A stretch of 7,773 nucleotides of DNA. Origin: Lachnospiraceae bacterium (lineage in GTDB: Bacteria > Bacillota > Clostridia > Lachnospirales > Lachnospiraceae). This document shows, in pieces, positions 1 through 6,567 of the stretch; position 1 is the first letter of the stretch, and every line of letters begins with the position of its first letter. The position numbers and the translations under genes were made by a program. The stretch is from positions 1 to 7,773 of the forward strand of contig VSNR01000194.1 of assembly GCA_009774345.1 (NCBI GenBank), read 5' to 3'. Below the pieces are notes generated by a model, which was given only the letters and a program-made list of their open reading frames with translations, was not told where the DNA came from and ran no database searches.

Positions 1-107
1 CGGTTGACGGTTCCAAGCTGGGACATTTTCTGCTCAATCAGGGCCAGCTCCTCCGGGGAAACCCGGAAATTCACCTGTACCTCCCGTTTCCGCTTTGCCG
101 CGCTCAT
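1..107 (-). CDS. MobC-like plasmid/element mobilization protein, N-terminal part (cut by window edge)
   Basis: Reading the minus strand from ATG at 107 gives about 35 residues beginning MSAAKRKREVQVNFRVSPEE and continuing LALIEQKMSQLG before the window ends. A basic start, a beta-strand of the form VQVNFRVS, then an acidic helix is the pattern of the ribbon-helix-helix DNA-binding N-terminus of MobC-type relaxosome accessory proteins, which bind oriT and help the relaxase nick it. The relaxase gene usually lies just downstream, which here would be outside the window. No convincing Shine-Dalgarno precedes ATG 107. Two in-frame ATGs at 152 and 149 are alternative starts, also without one, and TAG at 161-159 closes the frame upstream. 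I prefer 107 because the residues after it look like the family start. Only a third or so of the protein is visible, so another ribbon-helix-helix protein is possible. Confidence 0.7.
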   Translation of the reverse strand, partial: MSAAKRKREVQVNFRVSPEELALIEQKMSQLGTVN

Positions 108-251
108 CGTGAAGGTACTATGTAGAACGAAATTACCAACTGCAATCATCATAGCGGACTATTCTTGACAAAACAATGCTTCTGCGATACCATGAGTGTA
201 ACTGATATAACTGAATTATATAATTACCATAAGCAAAGGCAGGGGATAGGG
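108..251. promoter_or_regulatory. Divergent control region between mobC-like gene and DUF6076-like gene
   Basis: This stretch separates two genes transcribed away from each other. Rightward signals: a perfect TTGACA at 165-170 with a poor TACCAT at 188-193 (17-bp spacer), and a perfect TATAAT at 219-224 without a good -35. AGGGG at 241-245 then lies 6 bases before ATG 252. Near the mobC side there is an imperfect inverted repeat, GTACTA (115-120) and TAGAAC (123-128), 5 of 6 positions pairing. It could be an operator or part of an oriT, but it is weak. No leftward promoter is clear. Confidence 0.4.
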
Positions 252-1292
252 ATGGAGAATCGGTTTATACGGCATGAGCCATGTTTTGAGAGGATTTTAT
301 TTGTCCTGACGCTGGACAGGAAGAAAATGAAAGAACGGATTTTGATTGGGAAAGAACAACAGATCCGCTTCCGGCTGAATGGGAGCCAAAACGCAGAGGT
401 GCTTTGTGATATGACACGACCGCTGGGAACTCTTTTGATAAACTTTGAGCGGGACACGGACAGAGATTGGAACTTATACGGGCTTTCTCCGCTGCGGCAA
501 GCCCTCCATTCCAACCGATGGAAACAGCCGGAGCTGGAGCAGGCGGCAAGCAAATTTCTCTGGGGAAAATATCTTAGCAACGACCCTCTGAAAATGTATG
601 TGGCGTTCCGTATCTGGAACAGCTATCTGCTTGCCAGAGAACCCCGTGACCGTAACGCTGCCTGTGACCGCTTCATGGATAAAATGAGCAGCCTGACCGG
701 GGTATTCCATAACGAAGCCATGAGCTTTGACAGGGAGACAGGAAAACCGAAACATTTTCAAGCTGGCAGCCTTTATTTCAAAGGCGCACCATCAGAAGAT
801 ACCCGGCTTGACCTCTGGTTCCCGGACAACCGTCGCACAGAAGAATGTGTGTCTGCCTATGCGTCTCTCTACCCGTTGATTACCTATTATCTGAACAGGC
901 TGAATGACTGGGGGCTTTGCTTCCGGCGGTGTAAGGTCTGCGGAAAATATTTTCTGGCAAAGAGCCAGCGGTATGAGCTGTGCAGCGACAAGTGCCGCAA
1001 AGCACAGGCACTTCAAAACAAGCGGGAATTTGACGAGAGGGCAAGAGAAAATAACTATGACCTGCTTTATAAAAATGAATGCCAGAACTGGCGCAACAAA
1101 ATAAACCGGGTAAAAAATACTGCAGGCTTTCCGGCTGACCGTCTGGAAAAAATACAGGCTGCCTTTGCCAACTTTAAGAAAGAAGCGTTACAGAGAAAAA
1201 AGGCTGTAAAAACAGGAACAGCCAGCCCGAAGGAATTTACGGACTGGCTGTATCAGCAGAGTAATATAATTGTGACGCTGACGGAATACTAA
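252..1292 (+). CDS. DUF6076-like protein with C-terminal Cys4 zinc motif, function unknown
   Basis: About 346 residues, no signal peptide or membrane segment, so probably cytosolic. I recognise it as resembling DUF6076 proteins, which are found in Firmicute genomes and mobile elements and have no established function. The N-terminal two thirds is mixed helix and strand without a catalytic motif I know. Around residues 227-248 there is CxxC-x13-CxxxC (Cys227, 230, 244, 248), a likely zinc site, followed by a long basic, probably helical tail (residues 249-320). The block with CGKYFLAKSQRYELCSDKC resembles the CGNR zinc finger used by some DNA-binding regulators, so nucleic-acid binding is a reasonable guess. 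Start choice: an open frame extends back to TTG 165, but that codon is part of a TTGACA box, the extension contains a perfect TATAAT, and ATG 252 has AGGGG 6 bases upstream; ATG 192 has no ribosome site. It is noticeably richer in G+C than the genes after 1360, suggesting separate origin. It sits divergently from mobC and 67 bp before the two-component genes. Confidence 0.72.
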   Translation: MENRFIRHEPCFERILFVLTLDRKKMKERILIGKEQQIRFRLNGSQNAEVLCDMTRPLGTLLINFERDTDRDWNLYGLSPLRQALHSNRWKQPELEQAASKFLWGKYLSNDPLKMYVAFRIWNSYLLAREPRDRNAACDRFMDKMSSLTGVFHNEAMSFDRETGKPKHFQAGSLYFKGAPSEDTRLDLWFPDNRRTEECVSAYASLYPLITYYLNRLNDWGLCFRRCKVCGKYFLAKSQRYELCSDKCRKAQALQNKREFDERARENNYDLLYKNECQNWRNKINRVKNTAGFPADRLEKIQAAFANFKKEALQRKKAVKTGTASPKEFTDWLYQQSNIIVTLTEY

Positions 1293-1303
1293 ATTTTTTC
1301 TTC

Positions 1304-1340
1304 TTGAGAGGTTTCTGTAACATTTTGTTGATATTATAAA
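1304..1340 (+). promoter_or_regulatory. Predicted promoter of the response regulator gene with shared regulator motif
   Basis: The 67-bp gap contains a -10 box TATTAT at 1332-1337 and no consensus -35. TTTCTGT at 1312-1318 starts exactly 20 bp before the -10, the same spacing as in the ABC promoter at 3172/3192. Overlapping it, TGTAACATTTTG at 1316-1327 matches 11 of 12 bases of 3133-3144. The lack of a good -35 fits a promoter activated by the encoded regulator, although a site this close to the -10 could also repress. AAAAAGGA at 1343-1350 is the ribosome site for ATG 1360. Confidence 0.55.
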
Positions 1341-1359
1341 AGAAAAAGGATGTGATACT

Positions 1360-2043
1360 ATGCGAATACTGGTTGTTGAAGATGACCGCCTTTTGAATCA
1401 TACATTAAGCTACAATCTGTCTGCTGTCGGATATATCGTGGATGGGGCGCTGTCAAAGGCAGCTGCCCTGCAATTTCTTAAAAAGCAGGATTATGATTTA
1501 ATTGTTTTAGATGTGAATCTGCCGGATGGTAATGGCTTTGATCTATGCCGTGAAATGAAAGAACGCCGCCCGGACACCGCTGTTATTTTCCTGACTGCAA
1601 ACGATATGGAGAGCGATATGCTGAAGGGGTTTGAATTGGGTGCGGATGATTATGTGACAAAACCATTTCCAATGAGTGTTTTCCAGAGAAAAGTTGCTGC
1701 GTTGTTAAAACGTATTGCCACACAATCCGGCGGCGATTTTTTTGATGATGGGAACTTATATGTTAATTTTTCCGAACTTACATCTACTCTTGCCGGACAA
1801 ACAATCACTTTCACACCGTTGGAATATCGTTTGCTGAAAATTCTGACAAAAAATCCTCAAATTGTCCTGACCCGGCAGGTGTTACTTGAAAAGCTGTGGG
1901 ATATAGATGAAAATTATGTAGACGAACACGCTTTAACCACAGCTATCAGCCGGATTCGCGGCAAAATTGAAGCTGACAGGCATACCTACATCAAAACAGT
2001 GTATGGCATGGGCTATATGTGGATTGGGGGAACGCAGAAATGA
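1360..2043 (+). CDS. OmpR/PhoB-family response regulator
   Basis: A 227-residue cytosolic transcription factor that accepts phosphate from the kinase encoded next and binds DNA. The receiver domain (about 1-117) has all the expected residues: acidic pair Asp8-Asp9, phospho-acceptor Asp51 in LIVLDVNLPDG, Thr79, Tyr98 and Lys101 in DDYVTKPF. The C-terminal winged helix (about 128-224) contains TPLEYRLLKIL and ends RIRGKIE...IKTVYGMGYMW, typical of the OmpR class. Length is normal. The start is ATG 1360 with AAAAAGGA 9 bases upstream. The stop overlaps the kinase start as ATGA (2040-2043), so translation is probably coupled and the two are a cognate pair. Likely targets are its own promoter and the ABC promoter, which share sequence motifs. 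The linkage to an ABC transporter and a short-loop kinase resembles the BceR/VraR-like envelope-stress group; the exact subgroup is inferred. Confidence 0.93.
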   Translation: MRILVVEDDRLLNHTLSYNLSAVGYIVDGALSKAAALQFLKKQDYDLIVLDVNLPDGNGFDLCREMKERRPDTAVIFLTANDMESDMLKGFELGADDYVTKPFPMSVFQRKVAALLKRIATQSGGDFFDDGNLYVNFSELTSTLAGQTITFTPLEYRLLKILTKNPQIVLTRQVLLEKLWDIDENYVDEHALTTAISRIRGKIEADRHTYIKTVYGMGYMWIGGTQK

Positions 2044-3080
2044 CTTCAAGAAAACTTTCCCTCAACAAAGCCTGTTTCATACTGGCGGCTATTATTTTGC
2101 TTATTTCTGTGATTATGCTTTCGGTGCTGTATGTACTGACCGAAAAAATATCTGTGATATGCTGCGGAAGCGTTTTTATATTCCTTATGTTACTTTGTAT
2201 TGCTGCATTTGTAGCAGTAATCAGGCGAAAGCTGACTTTATTTTCTGATATGCTTTGCGATACTTTGGACGATATGATGAACGGAGAACAACAGCCATCA
2301 CAAATAACGGAAGAAGAAAGTTTGTTTTATAAAATCACTCACAGACTGATGCGGTTCTATGAGGTCATGCAGGAAAGTAAAAATAGTGTTGCCGGTGAAC
2401 GAGCTGATTTGCAGGAATTGATTTCGGATATTTCTCATCAGGTAAAGACGCCGATAGCAAACTTAAAAATGGTAAATTCAACCTTATTAGAACAGAATGT
2501 GTCAAAGGATAAGCAGCGGGAATTTTTGCTTGCCAGCGACACGCAGCTTGATAAATTGGACTTTCTCATGCAGGCTATGATTAAAACCTCCCGGCTGGAA
2601 ACAGGCGTGATTTCTCTGGAGAAAAAAGAGCAGCCGATTTATGATACTCTTGCCATTGCTTTAGGGGGTATTTTGTTGAACGCTGAAAAAAAGCAAATCG
2701 GTGTTCAGGTGGATTGCCCTGAATATCTGACAGTTTCCCACGACCGTAAGTGGACGGGCGAAGCTCTGTTCAATATCTTAGACAACGCTGTAAAATATAC
2801 ACCGGACAGGGGCAAAATTCATGTGCGGGTTGAAGCTCTGGAAATGTACTTAAAGATAGATATTTCTGATACTGGTATTGGCATTCCAGAACAGCATCAG
2901 GGAACCATTTTCAAACGATTTTATCGAGAAAATACAGTACATGATACAGACGGCATTGGAATAGGCTTATATCTTGCCCGTGAAATTGTTACTATGCAAG
3001 GCGGCTATATCAAGGTTAAGTCAGAAGTTGGATGTGGAGCTACATTCTCGGTTTTTCTCCGAAGTGAAAACAACGGGTGA
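2040..3080 (+). CDS. Intramembrane-sensing type sensor histidine kinase
   Basis: A 346-residue membrane kinase, partner of the regulator it overlaps. Two hydrophobic segments at about residues 11-33 and 39-61 are separated by only about five residues, so there is almost no external sensor domain. This is the layout of intramembrane-sensing kinases such as BceS, which read the state of an associated ABC transporter. A linker follows, then the dimerization/phospho-acceptor region with His133 in SDISHQVKTPIANL. The ATPase domain shows an N box NILDNAVKYTP (Asn249), a G1 box DTGIGIP (277-283) and a G2 box GIGIGLYLA (305-313), so it appears catalytically intact. ATG 2040 is chosen because it forms the ATGA overlap and has GGGGG 9 bases upstream; ATG 2019 lies inside the regulator gene without its own site. 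No terminator is evident after it. Dependence on the downstream transporter for signalling is inferred from family behaviour. Confidence 0.92.
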   Translation: MTSRKLSLNKACFILAAIILLISVIMLSVLYVLTEKISVICCGSVFIFLMLLCIAAFVAVIRRKLTLFSDMLCDTLDDMMNGEQQPSQITEEESLFYKITHRLMRFYEVMQESKNSVAGERADLQELISDISHQVKTPIANLKMVNSTLLEQNVSKDKQREFLLASDTQLDKLDFLMQAMIKTSRLETGVISLEKKEQPIYDTLAIALGGILLNAEKKQIGVQVDCPEYLTVSHDRKWTGEALFNILDNAVKYTPDRGKIHVRVEALEMYLKIDISDTGIGIPEQHQGTIFKRFYRENTVHDTDGIGIGLYLAREIVTMQGGYIKVKSEVGCGATFSVFLRSENNG

Positions 3081-3118
3081 CAGGCTCCACCAGCCACCCT
3101 TATGTTAAATAATATTTG

Positions 3119-3142
3119 AAATGTCACAGGATTGTGACATTT
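3119..3142. promoter_or_regulatory. Perfect inverted repeat, candidate response-regulator operator
   Basis: AAATGTCACA at 3119-3128 and TGTGACATTT at 3133-3142 are perfect 10-bp reverse complements around GGAT. A further copy of the half-site, GTGACATTT, occurs at 3166-3174, 32 bp (about three helical turns) after the copy at 3134. A near copy, TGTAACATTTTG, is in the regulator's own promoter. Position upstream of a promoter and repetition argue for protein binding rather than transcription termination; there is no T tract after it (TTTTGGGG follows). Confidence 0.6.
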
Positions 3143-3165
3143 TGGGGCAAATCATTCTGTCTGCC

Positions 3166-3217
3166 GTGACATTTCTGTGAGGATTACCTTTTATGATAAA
3201 ATCATCAAAAGAAAGGA
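3166..3217 (+). promoter_or_regulatory. Predicted promoter and ribosome site of the ABC transporter operon
   Basis: TATGAT at 3192-3197 is a good -10 with no consensus -35. The -35 area is occupied by GTGACATTTCTGTGA (3166-3180), which combines the GTGACATTT half-site and the TTTCTGT element found also at 1312, each TTTCTGT starting 20 bp before the -10. This suggests activation by the response regulator bound next to polymerase. AAAGGA at 3212-3217 is the ribosome site for ATG 3229. The open frame's earlier ATG at 3193 overlaps the -10 box and is not a plausible start. Confidence 0.55.
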
Positions 3218-3228
3218 TGGTATTCACT

Positions 3229-3915
3229 ATGAGCATTTTACAAACAACTGATTTGAAGAAATATTACGGTGCAGCGCCGAACATCACAAAGGCATTAGAC
3301 GGTGTGACGCTTTCTGTCGGACAAGGCGAATTTGTTGCCATTGTCGGTACTTCCGGCAGCGGAAAATCTACCTTGCTGAACATGATCGGCGGCTTAGATG
3401 TCCCTACTACGGGAAAAGTTACTGTGGATGGAAAAGAATTGTCCACACTGAATGATGAACAGCTCACCATCTTCCGCAGACGGAAAATCGGCTTTATCTT
3501 TCAGAATTATAACCTTGTGCCAGTGTTGAATGTCTATGAAAATATTGTTCTGCCAGTGGAATTGGACGGAGACAATGTGGATAAGAAATTTATGGATAAA
3601 GTTGTTCGGATGCTGGGCTTGGAAGATAAGCAAAGCAGTATGCCGGGCAACCTTTCCGGCGGTCAGCAGCAGCGTGTAGCAATCGCTCGTGCCCTTGTTT
3701 CAAAACCAGCTATTGTTCTGGCTGATGAACCGACCGGCAATTTGGATAGCCGGACGAGTAACGATGTTTTGGGACTTCTGAAAGCTACCAGCCAGCAATT
3801 CCACCAGACCCTTGTAATGATTACCCACAATAACGAAATTGCCCAGCTTGCAGACCGCATTATCCGCATTGAAGATGGAAAAATTTATGAAAAAGGGGGC
3901 ATAGACGATGAATGA
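3229..3915 (+). CDS. ABC transporter ATP-binding protein (MacB/LolD/BceA-like)
   Basis: A 228-residue cytosolic ATPase that drives the permease encoded immediately after it. Motifs in order: Walker A GTSGSGKST (40-48), Q loop Gln92 in FIFQNYNLVP, signature LSGGQ (142-146), Walker B IVLADEPTG (162-170) with D loop NLDS, and switch His200 in MITHN. The QNYNLVPVLNVYENI stretch and overall size are typical of the group that pairs with FtsX-fold permeases (LolD, MacB, FtsE, BceA). These work as mechanotransmitters or remove compounds from the membrane rather than acting as simple importers. All catalytic residues are present. The start ATG 3229 has AAAGGA 11 bases upstream; the residue run MSILQTTDLKKYYG is a typical family start. 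The stop overlaps the permease start by 8 bases, so the two are translationally linked. Substrate cannot be told; an antimicrobial peptide is suggested by the kinase/regulator context. Confidence 0.94.
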   Translation: MSILQTTDLKKYYGAAPNITKALDGVTLSVGQGEFVAIVGTSGSGKSTLLNMIGGLDVPTTGKVTVDGKELSTLNDEQLTIFRRRKIGFIFQNYNLVPVLNVYENIVLPVELDGDNVDKKFMDKVVRMLGLEDKQSSMPGNLSGGQQQRVAIARALVSKPAIVLADEPTGNLDSRTSNDVLGLLKATSQQFHQTLVMITHNNEIAQLADRIIRIEDGKIYEKGGIDDE

Positions 3916-6505
3916 TATTTTATTTGGAAATAACAATACAGCCATTATCAAAAAGCTGTCCTCTCGAAATTTTAAGGCGAATATAAAGCAGAATAAAATT
4001 ATGATATTTTCTATTTTGCTTGTTACAGCCATGATTTTTTCTGTGTGCAGTGTTGGATTGAGCTTTGTAGAAAATCTTAATTCTATGAATCTGCACTTGA
4101 AAGGAACTACCGCCAATGGATTGCTGACGGATTCCTCGGATAATCAGATTGGCGCTTTGAAACAATTAGATTATATATCTTCGGTTGGAGAACAGATTTA
4201 TGCAGGAGCAATCGAAACTGAACACAAAGAGCAAATTGCTTTGACCTATTATGACAACACAGAATGGGAAAGCCATATTAGAAACACGGTAGATAAAGTA
4301 CATGGGTCTTTGCCACAGGCAGAAAATGAAATCATGCTGTCAGAGGATGCCCTTGCATTACTTTATATTTCTGACCCTGAAATTGGAATGGAAATAGAAG
4401 TGAGCATGAATCAAATGTCAAAAAAGGTCTTTACACTTTGCGGCTGGTACAAAGATTATGTATCCGTCTCTCGTCCCGGCGGTGGAATCAGCGGCAATGT
4501 TGCAGCCGCAGCTCTAAAAGGGTATCAGGCAGATGCCAATGCGATTGTTGCCAAAAGTTATGCTGAAAATCATTTTATTGCAAGTTTAATTTCTTTCAAT
4601 GTGACAAATGATGTAGAAGATGTTGTAACGAGGCTGCAAACAGATTTATCCTTACCAACAACACACGCCATTATTCTTGTAGATACTCAAAGTGAAGCGG
4701 GCATGGAAAGCTCCTATGCCGTAATGGGTGTAGTGATTGTGGGAATATTCATAATGTTATGCGGCTATTTGCTGATTTACAATATCGCATATATATCTGT
4801 AACAAAAGACATTCATTTTTATGGAGTTCTCAAAACATTGGGAACTACCTATTCACAAATAAGACAGTTAGTACGAAAACAGATTTTACTATTTTCGGGA
4901 ATCGCCATCCCTCTGGGAATTTTATTGGGAAGTGTCCTTTCTTTTGCTGTTGTGCCAATTTGCCTTAAAGCACTTTTATCCTCCGGCGGTCTGGCAGAAA
5001 CGATGATTTATAACGCATCATTTCATCCGCTTATCTATATAGTTGCTGTTTTATTTTCTTTCGTCACTGTTTATATTAGTTGCCGAAAACCTGCAAAAGA
5101 AGCCGGAAAAGTTTCTCCTATCGAAGCAGTCCGGTATATAGGGGTCAACAGTTCTGTCAGAAAACAATATCAGGGGAAACGGGGAACCAAATTATCTGCA
5201 ATGGCGTTTCGGAATGTTTTTCAAAATAAGAAAAGGGCTGTTTTAGTGTTCCTTTCCCTTTCTGTAGGACTGACGATATTTGTTATGGTATTTACCACAT
5301 TTTCACATCCTGACTGGAACTTAAAGGCTAAGATAGATATGCCCTTTGATTTCACGGTGAACGATAAGACGATATCAGGCATGGGCGAATCTGCTCAAAA
5401 CCAGTTAGATGATGACTTCTTGCGAAAATTATCTTCCATGAAAGGGATTGAAGAACAAGAGATTGTTTATGGCAGCATCTGCAAAATTGATACAGCGGAA
5501 TCTGTTTGGACACAATATATTCAAGACCTTGCTGATATAAATTCGTCTGGATGGGATAAAATAGCGCAAAATGCTTTGGTTGAAATTGATGGTATTTCTT
5601 CTTCGCTGCTTACAAAAATCGCTTTGGAAGTCGGAAGTTTTGATGAAAAAGCAATTTCTGATTTTGCCAGTGGGAATACGGTTTATTTAGCGCCAACGAG
5701 TTTAGGCAATATACAAAAAGACGTTATTGGAAGTGAAATATCCATAACCGATTCTTTTACCGGACAAACGGCTTCCTATGTTGTTGCGGGCATCTTTAAT
5801 GAAAATGTAACCGCAGAACACATTAAAAACAATCAAATCAACTATAGAACGGTGGACGGTGTTTATACGGATGACCTCTCTTCGGATTTTGCTAATTATT
5901 CTGTTGGGAAGATTTACATGAGTGAAGCAGGCATTGGAAAACTGAACCATCATCCCTTTATAGGTCAAATTCTCTTGAATGTAGAACCGTCTATGGATAG
6001 TAATATCCATCAGCAGCTTAAAACAGCTTTGAAGGACAAAACAGGGGTTGCGTTGTTGTCACAAAGTGAATCCACACAGCTTTATAAAGAATCCTTGGGG
6101 TCTATCCTGCTGATAGGTACAGTTTTTTCGTTTTTATTGTTGTTTATCGGAATCATAAATTTTGTAAACACCATGACAACAACAATTTACGCACGAAAAC
6201 ATGAACTTACAATTTTAGAAAGTATCGGAATGACAAAAAAACAAATTCTTGCAATGCTCTCGTTAGAGGGATGCCTATATGCGGTGTTTTCCATACTTCT
6301 GCTTTTGTTTATAGGGTTGCCCGCAACATACTTAGTCCTTCAACTTCTTAGGGGACAATTCTATTATTTGGTATTCAAGGTTCCTGTTGTAATGCTTGTT
6401 CTGATTTTTGCGTTGGTTATTATGATTTGTCTTGTTGTTCCCAGATTAACTTACAAGCAGATTTCAAAGAATAGTATTTCAACCAGATTGCGAATTGCAG
6501 AATAG
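3908..6505 (+). CDS. Large FtsX-domain ABC transporter permease with two external domains
   Basis: An 865-residue membrane protein, partner of the preceding ATPase. I predict eight membrane segments near 31-53, 270-294, 325-350, 373-393, 444-463, 731-755, 785-812 and 825-846, i.e. two repeats of 1+3. Each repeat starts with an amphipathic lead (RNFKANIKQNK; AFRNVFQNKKRA) and has a large external domain after its first segment (about 54-269 and 464-730). Cytosolic coupling regions with FtsX character follow segments 2 and 6: VTKDIHFYGVLKTLGTTYSQ and YARKHELTILESIGMTKKQ. BceB-type permeases instead have ten segments and one external domain between segments 7 and 8, so this is not a plain BceB. 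It is closer in layout to duplicated FtsX/LolC-like permeases of Gram-positives. ATG 3908 overlaps the ATPase stop, with AAAGGGGG just upstream. The reading frame is intact and it is strongly A+T rich. Likely role is sensing or removal of an envelope-active compound; the substrate is unknown. Confidence 0.9.
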   Translation: MNDILFGNNNTAIIKKLSSRNFKANIKQNKIMIFSILLVTAMIFSVCSVGLSFVENLNSMNLHLKGTTANGLLTDSSDNQIGALKQLDYISSVGEQIYAGAIETEHKEQIALTYYDNTEWESHIRNTVDKVHGSLPQAENEIMLSEDALALLYISDPEIGMEIEVSMNQMSKKVFTLCGWYKDYVSVSRPGGGISGNVAAAALKGYQADANAIVAKSYAENHFIASLISFNVTNDVEDVVTRLQTDLSLPTTHAIILVDTQSEAGMESSYAVMGVVIVGIFIMLCGYLLIYNIAYISVTKDIHFYGVLKTLGTTYSQIRQLVRKQILLFSGIAIPLGILLGSVLSFAVVPICLKALLSSGGLAETMIYNASFHPLIYIVAVLFSFVTVYISCRKPAKEAGKVSPIEAVRYIGVNSSVRKQYQGKRGTKLSAMAFRNVFQNKKRAVLVFLSLSVGLTIFVMVFTTFSHPDWNLKAKIDMPFDFTVNDKTISGMGESAQNQLDDDFLRKLSSMKGIEEQEIVYGSICKIDTAESVWTQYIQDLADINSSGWDKIAQNALVEIDGISSSLLTKIALEVGSFDEKAISDFASGNTVYLAPTSLGNIQKDVIGSEISITDSFTGQTASYVVAGIFNENVTAEHIKNNQINYRTVDGVYTDDLSSDFANYSVGKIYMSEAGIGKLNHHPFIGQILLNVEPSMDSNIHQQLKTALKDKTGVALLSQSESTQLYKESLGSILLIGTVFSFLLLFIGIINFVNTMTTTIYARKHELTILESIGMTKKQILAMLSLEGCLYAVFSILLLLFIGLPATYLVLQLLRGQFYYLVFKVPVVMLVLIFALVIMICLVVPRLTYKQISKNSISTRLRIAE

Positions 6506-6522
6506 AATGGATTTTCTCTCAA

Positions 6523-6567
6523 AAATGCCGGATGCAAGTGGTTATACGCCCGCTGCATCCGGCATTT
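6523..6567 (+). terminator. Perfect 14-bp stem-loop after the ABC operon; probable terminator and intron target
   Basis: AAATGCCGGATGCA (6523-6536) and TGCATCCGGCATTT (6554-6567) pair perfectly around a 17-base loop, starting 17 bases after the permease stop. Position and stability fit an operon terminator. The T tract is short (TTT, then CATG) because a group II intron begins at 6572, so any remaining T residues of the original terminator may now lie beyond the intron's 3' end. The flanking A residues on the left arm mean it could serve both strands. Confidence 0.65.

Noticed and set aside
1218..1251. Inverted repeat ACAGCCAG / CTGGCTGT with a TTTTTT run about 40 bases later
   Set aside because: It lies inside the coding end of the DUF6076-like gene with an 18-base loop, and the T run at 1294-1299 is too far from the stem to make an intrinsic terminator.
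1967..2248. 93-residue plus-strand open frame across the regulator/kinase junction
   Set aside because: Out of frame with two well-supported overlapping genes and has no recognisable domain; a shadow.
3083..3095. GGCT-CCACC-AGCC mini-hairpin after the kinase stop
   Set aside because: A 4-bp stem with no T tract; too weak to call a terminator.
3193..3228. Upstream ATG (3193) giving 12 extra residues to the ABC ATPase
   Set aside because: The ATG overlaps the predicted -10 box, has no ribosome site, and the family-like sequence begins at ATG 3229, which has AAAGGA upstream.
3700..4116. 138-residue minus-strand open frame across the ATPase/permease junction
   Set aside because: Antisense to two intact genes with clear motifs, no ribosome site or recognisable content.
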